From CBDDIP01 sp965279405 (GTDB taxonomy: Bacteria > Actinomycetota > Acidimicrobiia > Acidimicrobiales > Ilumatobacteraceae), in assembly GCA_965279405.1 (NCBI GenBank), contig OZ257157.1:3162001-3226000 (forward strand): DNA of 64,000 nucleotides, given 5' to 3'. This document shows positions 1-8,374 of this stretch, piece after piece. How positions within the stretch are numbered: position 1 is the stretch's first letter; every line of letters begins with the position of its first letter. Under the pieces are notes generated by a model that had not been told where the DNA came from, did not search any database, and worked only from the letters and a program-made list of their open reading frames with translations. Made by a program: the position numbers and the translations under genes.

Positions 1-504
1 GGTGAGCCGACGTCGGAGCCGCTGTACCGGCGGGCCCGACGTGGCATGGCGTTCGTGCCGGAAGAACGGTCGGTGCTGATGCAGATGTCGGTGCGCGACA
101 ACCTGTTGATCGGGCGTGGGGGAGTGCGCGGTGCGCTCGACATCTTCCCTGAGCTCGAACCCTTGCTCGACCGGCGCGCCGGACTGCTCAGCGGCGGCGA
201 GCAGCAGATGCTGACGCTCGGGCGGGCGCTGGCCACGAAGCCCACCGTGCTGCTGGTCGACGAGCTGTCGCTCGGGCTCGCTCCGCTCATCGTCGATCGC
301 CTCCTCGCTGCGGTGCGTGCCGCGGCCACCGAGGACGGCGTTGCCGTCATCCTCGTCGAGCAGCAGGTGCGACGGGCGCTCGGCGTCGCCGACCGGTGGT
401 ACCTCATGCGTCGCGGCGTGGTGGTCGCCGAAGGCGACCGCACGACGTCGGCGGCAGACCTCGAAGCCATCTACCTCGCCGACGCGGCGAAGACAGCGAC
501 CTGA
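1..504 (+). CDS. livF: LivF-like ABC transporter ATP-binding protein (5' end outside window)
   Basis: C-terminal 167 residues of an ABC ATPase of the branched-chain amino-acid (HAAT) family; the reading frame is open from base 1, so the start and Walker A lie upstream. Visible are the ABC signature LSGGEQQML, a Walker B segment TVLLVDELSLGLAP and an H-loop-like EQQVRRAL stretch. The Walker B has Leu where LivF proteins usually have Pro (DEPSLGLAP). The stop codon overlaps the ATG of the fused permease/ATPase by one base, so both belong to one operon. Role: energises uptake of a branched-chain amino acid, amide or related acid at the membrane; the substrate cannot be read from sequence. Confidence 0.85.
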   Translation, partial: GEPTSEPLYRRARRGMAFVPEERSVLMQMSVRDNLLIGRGGVRGALDIFPELEPLLDRRAGLLSGGEQQMLTLGRALATKPTVLLVDELSLGLAPLIVDRLLAAVRAAATEDGVAVILVEQQVRRALGVADRWYLMRRGVVVAEGDRTTSAADLEAIYLADAAKTAT

Positions 505-3215
505 TGGAGCTCGACACGATCGTTCGCTTCGTCCTGCTGGGGCTCGGCATCGGCGCGCTCTACGGCGTCGTCGCTCAGGGCGTGGTGCTCGTGTACCGCG
601 GTTCCGGCGTCCTCAACTTCGCCCACGGCGCCTTCGTGATGGTCGGCGCCTACGTGTACTACGAGCTGACCAAGCTCCACGACGCGCCGCTCTTCGTCGG
701 CGTGCTCGTTGCACCGTTCGCGGGTGCGCTCGTCGGTGCGCTGACGTTCCGATTCGTCCTCCGGCCGATGCGCCGCTCCTCTCCGCTCGCCCGCGTCGTG
801 GCCACGCTCGCCGTGCTGATCGTGCTGCAGGCGATCGCTGTGCTGCGCTACGGCGTCGACTCGCTCGGCGCGCGCAGCTGGTTGCCGACGCGCACGGTCG
901 AGCCGATCGACGGAGCCCCCGTCGGGCTCGACCGCTTGTTGATCCTGGCGATCGGACTGGCGTCGACGGTGGTGCTGGCGATCATCTACCGGCGGACGTC
1001 GTTCGGGCGTGCCACCAGCGCGGTGGCCGAGAACGAACGCGCCGCGGCAAGCCTCGGCCACTCGCCGGATCGCATCGCCATCGCCAACTGGGCGCTCGGC
1101 GCCGCGCTGGCGGCGTTGGCCGGTGCGCTCATCGCGCCGATCACGTTCCTGCAGCCCACCGCGTTGGTGCTGCTGATCGTTCCTGCCCTCGCCGCCGCGT
1201 TGATGGGCGGGTTCCGTTCGTTCGGCATCGCCTTCGCCGGTGCGTTGGCGATCGGAGTCAGCGAGTCGTTGATGGCGCGCTACGTGGAGACGCCCGGTTG
1301 GTCGCAGAGCGTGCCGTTCCTCGCGGTGATCGTGGTGCTCGTGCTCCGCGGGAACTCGCTCCCGCTGCGGAGTCACGTGCTCGACAAGCTGCCGTCGGTG
1401 GGCGACGGACGCATCCGCCCGATCCCCACGGCGATCACGTTCGTCGTGGCGGCCTTGCTGCTGGGCAACGTGCTCGGCGGTCGATGGGTGGATGCACTGA
1501 CCGTGACGATGATCTTCGCCGTGCTGTGCCTGTCGGTCGTCGTGGCCACCGGCTACGCCGGGCAGCTGTCGCTCGCGCAGTACGTGATCGCCGGCGTCGG
1601 CGCCTTCGTGGCCGCCAAGCTGAGCAACCGCTACGACGTGCCGTTCCTCCTCGCGGTCCTCGCGGCGATCGTCGTCGCCGCGGTGATCGGAGTGATCGTC
1701 GGCATCCCGTCGCTCCGCACGCGTGGGGTGAACCTGGCCATCGCCACGCTCGGCCTGGCGATCGTGGCGTACTCGCTGGTGCTGGCGAACTACGAGTACA
1801 CCGGCGGCACCTCGGGTCTGCCCGTGCCGTCGCCGTCGATCTTCGGACTGGACGTCAACGCCATCCGTTCGCCTCGGCGCTACGCGCTGATGGTGCTCGT
1901 GATGCTGTTCCTCACGGCGATGGCGGTCGCCAACGTTCGTCGCGGCGCCGCCGGTCGACGCATGCTCGCCGTGCGATCGAACGAACGGGCGGCGGCGGCG
2001 CTCGGCGTGAACGTCTTCGCCGCCAAGCTCTACGCGTTCGCCGTTGCCTCGGCGATCGCTGCGCTGGCCGGCGTGCTGCTCGGGTTCCGACTGACCAACG
2101 TGATCTCGGCGCAGTTCAACGTGTTCACGTCGATCTCGGTCGTCGGCATGGCCGTCATCGGCGGTGTCGGCAACGTGGGTGGCGCGATCTTCGCCGCCAC
2201 CCTGCTCCCCGGCGGGTTCGGCAGCGAGGTGCTGCGCGACTTCCACGATCTCGAGAAGTACCTGCCGCTCGTCAGTGGTCTGTTCCTGCTGTACGTCCTT
2301 CGCGCCGACCGCAACGGCCTGTTCGACATGAACAAGCACCTCGTGATGAGCATCGGCCGGCTGATCGCCAAGCCGTTCCGGAACCGCTCCGGCGCCACGG
2401 CGGACGTCATCTCGACACCGGCTCGAGCACAGGCAGCGCCGAAGGCCGACCGGCAGCGCATCGCACCGCGTTCGCTGACGGTCTCGGATCTCACGGTGCA
2501 GTTCGGCGGGGTGCGCGCCGTCGATGCGGTCTCCTTCGAGGTGCGTCCCGGACGGGTGCTCGGGTTGATCGGACCGAACGGAGCGGGCAAGACGACCGTG
2601 ATCGACGCGGTCACCGGGTTCGTGAGACCTCGGCAGGGGTCGGTGCGCCTTGACGGACGCGAGCTGCTCGGCACCAGCGCCCGCGCTCGGGCACGCCTCG
2701 GACTGTCGCGGTCGTTCCAGTCGCTCGAGCTGTTCGGCGATCTCACGATCCGCGAGAACCTCGCGGTGGCCGCGGACGACGGGCACGGGCGTCGGTACCT
2801 GACCGACCTCGTCCACCCCGGCGTCGTGCGGCTGCACCAGCAGGCGCTCGACGTGATCGCCGAGTTCGGTCTCGGCGACGTGCTGGAAGCGCGTCCCGAT
2901 CAGATCCCGTTCGGGCAGCGGCGCCTCGTCGCCATCGCCCGTGCGGTCGCGGCGGAGCCGGCCGTGCTGCTGCTCGACGAGCCGGCCGCCGGTCTCGACG
3001 ATCGTGAGTCGGCCGAGCTGGCCACCGTGATCCGCTCGCTCGCCGACGACTGGGGGATCGGAGTGCTGCTCGTCGAGCACAACACCGAGCTCGTCCTGAA
3101 CGTGTGCGACGAGGTGACGGTGCTCGCACAGGGCGCCGTGGTGGCCAGCGGCCCGCCGGCCGAGATCCGCCACGACCCTCGGGTGCTCGCCGTCTACCTG
3201 GGTTCCCCGGCATGA
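504..3215 (+). CDS. Fused LivH-LivM-LivG: two permease domains plus ATPase in one polypeptide
   Basis: 903 aa. Residues 1 to about 295 are a LivH-like permease (start MELDTIVRF, many hydrophobic helices); about 310-610 are a LivM-like permease (ATGYAGQLSLAQ motif); about 655-903 are a LivG-like ATPase with Walker A GPNGAGKT near residue 690 and Walker B VLLLDEPAAGLDD near 821. The ABC signature is degenerate (IPFGQRR). ATG 504 is chosen because it overlaps the stop of the upstream LivF gene and begins directly with the LivH N-terminus. Together with LivF it makes a full importer core; no periplasmic binding protein gene is in view, so it probably lies upstream. Substrate unknown. Confidence 0.88.
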   Translation: MELDTIVRFVLLGLGIGALYGVVAQGVVLVYRGSGVLNFAHGAFVMVGAYVYYELTKLHDAPLFVGVLVAPFAGALVGALTFRFVLRPMRRSSPLARVVATLAVLIVLQAIAVLRYGVDSLGARSWLPTRTVEPIDGAPVGLDRLLILAIGLASTVVLAIIYRRTSFGRATSAVAENERAAASLGHSPDRIAIANWALGAALAALAGALIAPITFLQPTALVLLIVPALAAALMGGFRSFGIAFAGALAIGVSESLMARYVETPGWSQSVPFLAVIVVLVLRGNSLPLRSHVLDKLPSVGDGRIRPIPTAITFVVAALLLGNVLGGRWVDALTVTMIFAVLCLSVVVATGYAGQLSLAQYVIAGVGAFVAAKLSNRYDVPFLLAVLAAIVVAAVIGVIVGIPSLRTRGVNLAIATLGLAIVAYSLVLANYEYTGGTSGLPVPSPSIFGLDVNAIRSPRRYALMVLVMLFLTAMAVANVRRGAAGRRMLAVRSNERAAAALGVNVFAAKLYAFAVASAIAALAGVLLGFRLTNVISAQFNVFTSISVVGMAVIGGVGNVGGAIFAATLLPGGFGSEVLRDFHDLEKYLPLVSGLFLLYVLRADRNGLFDMNKHLVMSIGRLIAKPFRNRSGATADVISTPARAQAAPKADRQRIAPRSLTVSDLTVQFGGVRAVDAVSFEVRPGRVLGLIGPNGAGKTTVIDAVTGFVRPRQGSVRLDGRELLGTSARARARLGLSRSFQSLELFGDLTIRENLAVAADDGHGRRYLTDLVHPGVVRLHQQALDVIAEFGLGDVLEARPDQIPFGQRRLVAIARAVAAEPAVLLLDEPAAGLDDRESAELATVIRSLADDWGIGVLLVEHNTELVLNVCDEVTVLAQGAVVASGPPAEIRHDPRVLAVYLGSPA

Positions 3216-4117
3216 GTGCACTGAGCCAACGACGCGACTGGCCGAACGAGTTCGGCAACTGGAACCGGTGGCCCGGAGACGACGGGACGCTGAACCTGCT
3301 CTCGCCGGCCGGCGTGCTGCGCGCCGCGGCGCTGGTGCGCACCGGACAGGTGTTCTCGTGCGCCCGCCCGCTCGATGCCCTGCCGCGTCCGGCCGGGGCC
3401 GCGCTCGAGTTCGAGCACCGCATGACGTCCGTGGGTGAGTTCCGCGAGGGCCGGCAGGCGGCGATGGATCGCGTCGAGCTCGATCTGCACAGCCTCGTCA
3501 ACACGCACCTCGACGCGCTGTCCCACGTCGGTCACCTCGGTCGCGGCTTCAACGGCGTGCCGTTCGAGGACATGGTCGACGACGGTGGCGCCCGATCGGC
3601 ATCGATCGACGTGATGCCGCCGATCGTCGCTCGCGCGTTGCTCGTCGACGTCGCCCGCGCTCGCGGCGTCGACTTCCTGGACCCCGGCGACCACGTGCGT
3701 CCCGAGGAGCTGGAGACGGTCGCCGATCAGCTCGAACCGGGCGACGTGCTGCTCGTGCGCACCGGTCGTTGGTCGGCGCCACGGCGCCTCCCCGGCGATC
3801 CCGGTGCCAGTGGTGAGGCGCTCGGCGACTGGGCCGGTCTGCACGTGGACTGCATGCAGCTCGTCGCCGATGCGGACTGTGCGCTGCTCGGCACCGACAG
3901 CACCACGGACACGTTCCCGTCACCGACGCCGGACGCGCCGTCGATCCACATGCTTGCCGAGGTGTACCTCGGCCTGCCCCTGCTGCACAGCATGGACCTC
4001 GATGCGGTCGCGGCCGCGTGCGCGGAGCAGGGCCGAAACGCGGTCATGTTCTGCGTGGCACCGCTGCGCATCCGTGGCGGGACGGGCTCACCGGTTGCTC
4101 CGGTGTGCCTGATGTGA
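3212..4117 (+). CDS. Cyclase-family (kynurenine formamidase-like) hydrolase
   Basis: 301 aa. The motif HLDALSHVGH near residues 99-108 matches the HxDxPxH metal-binding signature of the cyclase/formamidase family (PF04199), whose members hydrolyse arylformamides or isatin, or act in polyketide and acyl metabolism. ATG 3212 overlaps the stop of the transporter gene (ATGA), and the protein starts with the family's usual N-terminal DWP-NEFGNWNRW region. The context (importer, CoA-transferase, HMG-CoA lyase-like protein) suggests a ring- or amide-opening step in a carboxylic-acid pathway. The exact substrate is not deducible. Confidence 0.75.
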   Translation: MSALSQRRDWPNEFGNWNRWPGDDGTLNLLSPAGVLRAAALVRTGQVFSCARPLDALPRPAGAALEFEHRMTSVGEFREGRQAAMDRVELDLHSLVNTHLDALSHVGHLGRGFNGVPFEDMVDDGGARSASIDVMPPIVARALLVDVARARGVDFLDPGDHVRPEELETVADQLEPGDVLLVRTGRWSAPRRLPGDPGASGEALGDWAGLHVDCMQLVADADCALLGTDSTTDTFPSPTPDAPSIHMLAEVYLGLPLLHSMDLDAVAAACAEQGRNAVMFCVAPLRIRGGTGSPVAPVCLM

Positions 4118-4842
4118 GTGACAAGTACAGTCGCACGACGGTGACCTCCGAGAGCCTCGAATCGCAGAAGCAGCACCACGTGTCACGGCTGGAGCGTTCC
4201 GTCGAGGCCGTGCGCTCTGCCGTCCGGCGCGAAACCGGGGGCGAGGAGGCGATCGGGGCCCGAGCGCGACAGACGCGACAGAAGGTGCTCGACGCGGCAC
4301 AGGTGCTGTTCGCCGAACGCGGCTACTCGGCCGTTGCCGTCAACGAGATCGCAGCCGTCTCCGGCGTGCGCCTGCCGACGCTCTACCAGTACTTCTCGGG
4401 CAAGGCCGGGATCTTCGCCGTGCTCGTGGGGGAGCAGGCGATCGAGATGATGGCGCAGGGCGTCGACGACTGGGATCCGCGAACGGGTGCCGACGGCTTG
4501 CGCCGCGTGATCCACGAGTTCGTCGCCACGTATGCGCGCAACGCGCCGTTCTTCCGCGCGTGGGAGGACGCGACGCAGGCCGAGCCGTCGATTGCCTCGC
4601 TGCGACGGGAGTGGAACATGGTCTACAAGCTGCGCGTCGCCGAGGCGATCCGCCAGGGCCAGGAGATGGGTCTGGTCGGTTGCTCCGCCGAGCCGAACGA
4701 GCTGGCGAGGTGGCTGACGCGAGGGCTGGAGAGCTACTGCTTCGATGTGCTCCTGTTCGATCCGCCGGACATCGAGCGCACGGCGGCCGAGATGACCGAC
4801 GTGCTCGCCGGCATCTGGGTGAACACCCTGCTGCTGCGCTGA
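4114..4842 (+). CDS. TetR/AcrR-family transcriptional regulator
   Basis: 242 aa. The N-terminal DNA-binding domain at about residues 50-100 contains RQKVLDAAQVLFAERG and an HTH ending in LYQYFSGKAGIF, typical of TetR regulators. The C-terminal ligand domain is helical and not assignable. GTG 4114 overlaps the stop of the cyclase gene; the roughly 45-residue charged lead-in is longer than usual, so a later start is possible. It is a candidate regulator of the surrounding catabolic genes, with the CoA-transferase starting 90 bp downstream. Confidence 0.8.
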   Translation: MSDKYSRTTVTSESLESQKQHHVSRLERSVEAVRSAVRRETGGEEAIGARARQTRQKVLDAAQVLFAERGYSAVAVNEIAAVSGVRLPTLYQYFSGKAGIFAVLVGEQAIEMMAQGVDDWDPRTGADGLRRVIHEFVATYARNAPFFRAWEDATQAEPSIASLRREWNMVYKLRVAEAIRQGQEMGLVGCSAEPNELARWLTRGLESYCFDVLLFDPPDIERTAAEMTDVLAGIWVNTLLLR

Positions 4843-4853
4843 TTGCATACGAT
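4842..4853. promoter_or_regulatory. Operator-like site, first of a pair
   Basis: ATTGCATACGAT begins on the last base of the TetR stop codon. It shares the frame ATTG..TAC.AT with a second site 72 bp downstream (4914-4925). It is an imperfect inverted repeat on its own. GntR/FCD regulators commonly bind TTGTATACAA-like operators (family knowledge), and a GntR gene lies in the same cluster at 7703. Confidence 0.4.
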
Positions 4854-4913
4854 CGGTCCCCCGTTGCATGCCAGCGGGGGTAGGTGGGGCCGACGGGGCT
4901 GCCTCAGCGTCAC

Positions 4914-4925
4914 ATTGTGTACAAT
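4914..4925. promoter_or_regulatory. Operator-like palindrome ATTGT-GT-ACAAT before the CoA-transferase
   Basis: ATTGTGTACAAT has perfect 5-bp arms around a GT centre and lies 7 bp upstream of the GTG start of the CoA-transferase. It is conspicuously AT-rich in a very GC-rich region. It resembles GntR/FadR-type operators (TTGTATACAA family). Binding here would block the start region of the CoA-transferase operon. The GntR at 7703 or the TetR at 4114 could be the partner. Confidence 0.5.
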
Positions 4926-4932
4926 CGGCGCC

Positions 4933-6132
4933 GTGACTGCAGCGACTGGCCCGCTCGACGGCGTACGCGTCCTGGAGCTCGGCAGCTTCATCGCCGGGCC
5001 GTTCTCCGGGCAGCTGCTCGGCGACTACGGCGCCGACGTGATCAAGATCGAGGACCCCGTGCAGGGCGACCCGATGCGGGCATGGGGTGTGACGATCGAC
5101 GGTGACAGCCTGTGGTGGCCGGCCATCGCCCGCAACAAGCGATCGGTCGGACTCGACCTGCGCGACCCGCGAGCGCGCGACGTCGTGCGGCGGTTGGCCG
5201 CCGAGTGCGACATCGTCGTCGAGAACTTCCGGCCGGGCAGGCTGACCGAGTGGGGGCTGACCTACGACGTGCTGGCCGAGCACAACCCCGAGCTCGTGCT
5301 CGTGCACATCAGCGGCTTCGGGCAGACCGGGCCGAAGTCGAGCGAGGCAGGGTTCGGCAGCGTCGGCGAAGCGATGGGCGGGATCCGCCACACCACCGGC
5401 AACCCGGACCTCCCGCCGACGCGCGCCGGCGTCAGCCTCGGCGATGCGCTCGCCGCGATGTTCGGCGTCATCGGAGCACTCGCCGCGCTCACCTCGGCGC
5501 GCGCGACCGGCAAGGGCCAGGAGGTGGACGTGGCGATCTACGAAGCGGTCGCTGCCCTGATGGAGTCGTCGATGGCCGACTTCGAGATCGGCGGGGTGCT
5601 GCGCGGGCGAACCGGCAGCGTCCTTCCCGGCGTGGCCCCGTCGAACGTCTACCCGACGAGCGACGGCTCCGAGGTGCTGATCGCGGCCAACGCCGACTCG
5701 GTGTTCGCCCGGCTGTGCGAGGCGATGGAGCGACCCGACCTGATCACCGACGTGCGCTACGCCACGCACGGCGCGCGCGGCACGAACATGGCCGAGCTGG
5801 ACGCCGTGATCGCGGCGTGGACGAGCACGCTCGACGGCAACGCGCTGCTCGCCGTCCTCGAGCGCCACGCGGTGCCTGCGGGTCGGATCTTCACGGCTCG
5901 CGACATGCTCACCGACCCCCACTACCTCGCCCGGCAGATGGTGCTGCGGGCGAGCACCGTGCAGGGTTGGGACGTGCCGATGAACGGCATCGTGCCTCGC
6001 TTCGTCGGCACGCCAGGCGCCGTTCGGCACCCCGGCCCACCGCTCGGTGCGCACACCACCGAGGTGCTGCGCGACGTCGTCGGCCTCGACGACGACGCGA
6101 TCAAGGACCTCCTCACACGAAAAGAGACGTGA
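4933..6132 (+). CDS. Class III CoA-transferase (CaiB/BaiF family)
   Basis: 399 aa, the usual length for the family. Starts GPLDGVRVLELGSFIAGPF, followed by GDYGADVIKIEDP and WWPAIARNKRSVGLDL, hallmarks of formyl-CoA transferase/CaiB proteins. The probable catalytic Asp is D171 in SLGDALAAMF. GTG 4933 is chosen because it opens the conserved N-terminus and lies just after the operator-like palindrome; the preceding codons have no family similarity. It would move CoA from a donor thioester to a carboxylic acid, activating the substrate of this cluster without ATP. Confidence 0.88.
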   Translation: MTAATGPLDGVRVLELGSFIAGPFSGQLLGDYGADVIKIEDPVQGDPMRAWGVTIDGDSLWWPAIARNKRSVGLDLRDPRARDVVRRLAAECDIVVENFRPGRLTEWGLTYDVLAEHNPELVLVHISGFGQTGPKSSEAGFGSVGEAMGGIRHTTGNPDLPPTRAGVSLGDALAAMFGVIGALAALTSARATGKGQEVDVAIYEAVAALMESSMADFEIGGVLRGRTGSVLPGVAPSNVYPTSDGSEVLIAANADSVFARLCEAMERPDLITDVRYATHGARGTNMAELDAVIAAWTSTLDGNALLAVLERHAVPAGRIFTARDMLTDPHYLARQMVLRASTVQGWDVPMNGIVPRFVGTPGAVRHPGPPLGAHTTEVLRDVVGLDDDAIKDLLTRKET

Positions 6133-6136
6133 CGTC

Positions 6137-6799
6137 ATGCCCAGACTGCGCGAGGTCGCCAAGGGCGACACCGACAACGAGTTCGTCCTGACCCTGTACC
6201 GCCAGCTGTTCGGCGACCGCGACCCCGTCGCCGAGCCGGGAACCACCACGGGAACCCCGGGCAACTGGTGGACGGTGTACGCGCTCGTGCCCGACATCTT
6301 CAAGCACGCGGTCCAGGGCTTCGGCGTGTACCGCAGCCCGCGCCGCATCCTCGATCCGCTCCTGCGCGAGCTCGGGCAGACCCGCGCCGGATGGGCGCGC
6401 AGCAGCCAGTTCGTCTTCTCCCAGCACTGCAAGTCGTGTCGCATCGTCGGCATGACCGAGGAGCAGATCGCGGCGATCCCGTCGTGGTCGGTCGCCGAGT
6501 GCTTCACGCCGGTGCAGCGCGCCGTGCTCGCCTACACGGACTGCCTCGTGCTGCAGGGCGGTCGTACCCCGGATGCGGTGTTCGATGCCCTTCGCGTGCA
6601 CCTCTCCGACGAGGAGATCCTCGAGCTGACCTACATCACGATGCTGTACGACTCACACGCCGTGATGGCGCGTGCGCTGCGGCTCGAGTGGGACGATCGC
6701 GACGACCCCATCGTCGAGGTCGCCGCCCCCGAGGGCTTCGTCTCCTTCGACATCGGCGCGGCGATCTCGGCGCCGAGCCCGGAGCGCCCCGATGCCTGA
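6137..6799 (+). CDS. AhpD-like / carboxymuconolactone decarboxylase-fold protein
   Basis: 220 aa. Contains a CxxC pair (C98 and C101 in QHCKSCR) preceded by a SSQFVF segment, the arrangement of AhpD-like alkylhydroperoxidase-superfamily proteins. These act as thiol peroxidase partners or as uncharacterised accessory proteins in acyl catabolic clusters. ATG 6137 is 4 bp after the CoA-transferase stop; the 3' end overlaps the next gene by 8 bp, so it is co-transcribed. Enzymatic role not determined. Confidence 0.7.
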   Translation: MPRLREVAKGDTDNEFVLTLYRQLFGDRDPVAEPGTTTGTPGNWWTVYALVPDIFKHAVQGFGVYRSPRRILDPLLRELGQTRAGWARSSQFVFSQHCKSCRIVGMTEEQIAAIPSWSVAECFTPVQRAVLAYTDCLVLQGGRTPDAVFDALRVHLSDEEILELTYITMLYDSHAVMARALRLEWDDRDDPIVEVAAPEGFVSFDIGAAISAPSPERPDA

Positions 6800-7703
6800 C
6801 GTCCTGCTTCGCGACGTCACCCTGCGCGACGGGCTGCAGGACGAGGATCCGATCAGCACGGAGGCCAAGCTGGCGATCTTCGCCGCACTCGTCGGCGCCG
6901 GGATCAGCGACCTCGAGCTGACCTCGTTCGTCCGTGCCGATCGCGTGCCGGCGATGGCCGATGCCGAGGCGATGGTCGCGGCGACGGCCGACGGTGACCT
7001 CCCGGTTCGATGGGGACTCGTGCTGAACCTGCGCGGCGCGCAGCGCGCGCTGGCCGCGGGACTGCGCAACCTCCAGTTCGTCGTGTCCGTGTCGGAGGCG
7101 CACAACCGGAACAACGCCGGTCGTTCGGTGGACGAATCGCTCGGCGACCTGGCCACGATCGTCGGACTCGCGCGCGCCGAGGACGCGGTGGTGGAGGCGA
7201 CGCTGGCAACTGCGTTCGGCTGTCCGCACACCGGCCCGGTGGCGGTCGACGACGTGCGCCGCGTGGCGACAGCAGCCGTCGCCGCAGGAGCGTCAGCACT
7301 CGGCATGGCCGACACGATCGGCACCGCCGTGCCGACGGAGGTGACCGCACTCGTGCGCGCCGTCGTCGCCGACCATCCCGATGTCGCGGTCGGCATCCAC
7401 CTGCACGACACCCGTGGCCTGGCGATCGCCAATGCGCTCGCGGCGATCGACAGCGGAGTGCGGCGCATCGACGGCAGCGTCGGCGGGCTGGGCGGTTGCC
7501 CGTTCGCGCCCGGCGCGTCGGGGAACCTCCCGTTGGAGGACCTCGCTCACGCCCTGCAGCACATGGGCGTGAGCACCGGCGTCGACCTCGACGCGCTCGT
7601 GCGCGCAGCAGAGGTCGCCTGTGCGTCGGTCGGTCGTACCGTCGGCAGCCACATCGGCATCGCCGGACCGCGGTTCAGCCGTCTCGCTCCCGCCGGCGGC
7701 TGA
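6792..7703 (+). CDS. HMG-CoA lyase-like aldolase (DRE-TIM family)
   Basis: 303 aa. The N-terminus LRDVTLRDGLQDE is the metal/substrate motif of the HMG-CoA lyase/isopropylmalate synthase superfamily. HLHDTRG near residue 202 supplies the metal-binding His residues, and GGLGGCPFAPGASGN near 235-248 carries the active-site Cys of HMG-CoA lyases. Expected reaction: cleavage of a 3-hydroxy-3-methylacyl-CoA into acetyl-CoA plus a keto acid. It sits with a CoA-transferase and an acyl-CoA dehydrogenase, which fits leucine, isovalerate or citramalyl-type catabolism (inference). Confidence 0.82.
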   Translation: MPDVLLRDVTLRDGLQDEDPISTEAKLAIFAALVGAGISDLELTSFVRADRVPAMADAEAMVAATADGDLPVRWGLVLNLRGAQRALAAGLRNLQFVVSVSEAHNRNNAGRSVDESLGDLATIVGLARAEDAVVEATLATAFGCPHTGPVAVDDVRRVATAAVAAGASALGMADTIGTAVPTEVTALVRAVVADHPDVAVGIHLHDTRGLAIANALAAIDSGVRRIDGSVGGLGGCPFAPGASGNLPLEDLAHALQHMGVSTGVDLDALVRAAEVACASVGRTVGSHIGIAGPRFSRLAPAGG

Positions 7704-8374
7704 TGGCGAACGTGCTCACCGACGTGTCGGTCTACCGGCAGCTCCGCGACAGCATCGTCGAGGGACGCCTGGCACCGGGCGTGCGACTCATCGAGCAGTC
7801 GCTCGCCGAGCAGCTGGGGGTGTCGCGCACACCCGTACGCGAGGCGCTCCGTCACCTCGAAGCCGACGGGTTGGTGATCAGCGAACGCAACCGCGGTGCC
7901 GAGGTGCGCCGCCTGTCGGCAGTCGAGGTGGACGACCTCTACGAGCTGCGCGGGCGGCTCGAGTCCTACGCCGCCGAGCTCGCTGCGGTGCGAGCCGACG
8001 ATGCGCAGCGAGACGAGCTGCAGGCGGCGGCGGCCGCGTTCGACGACGTCGTCGTCGGGATGCGCACCGAGGGCGCGCACGACCTGTCGACCACGCGACG
8101 GCTCAACGCCGCCAACCGGTGGTTCCACGACGCACTCGTCGGTGCGGCGCGCCACGATCGGCTGACTGCGGTGCTGCGCAACACGGTCGACGTGCCCCTC
8201 GTGTTCCAGGCGCTGCAGTCGTTCGACGTCGACCAGCTCGGTCGCTCCGCGTTGTTCCACCGGCTGATCGCCGGTGCCGTCGTCGCCGGCGAGGATCGTC
8301 GTGCCGGCCGGTTGATGTCCGAGCACATCGCCCAGGGCCACGACATGATCCGCGTGCTGATCATCGAACCCTGA
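7703..8374 (+). CDS. GntR-family regulator, FCD subfamily
   Basis: 223 aa. N-terminal winged HTH at about 5-70 with LAPGVRLIEQSLAEQLGVSRTPVREAL and a second helix motif RHLEADGLV; the C-terminal FCD-type helical domain starts around DLYELRGRLE. ATG overlaps the upstream stop by one base (TGATG). It ends one base before the stop of the opposing acyl-CoA dehydrogenase gene. It probably senses a carboxylate or acyl-CoA and controls this cluster; the ATTGTGTACAAT site at 4914 is a plausible target. Confidence 0.88.
   Translation: MANVLTDVSVYRQLRDSIVEGRLAPGVRLIEQSLAEQLGVSRTPVREALRHLEADGLVISERNRGAEVRRLSAVEVDDLYELRGRLESYAAELAAVRADDAQRDELQAAAAAFDDVVVGMRTEGAHDLSTTRRLNAANRWFHDALVGAARHDRLTAVLRNTVDVPLVFQALQSFDVDQLGRSALFHRLIAGAVVAGEDRRAGRLMSEHIAQGHDMIRVLIIEP

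Noticed and set aside
471..3221. Long open frame on the minus strand opposite the fused Liv gene
   Set aside because: Composition (His/Asp/Arg/Gln-rich, no motifs) is typical of the antisense shadow of a GC-rich gene; the plus-strand protein is a clear ABC transporter.
4183..6507. 774-codon minus-strand open frame over the CoA-transferase region
   Set aside because: Antisense to three recognised genes; no family similarity.
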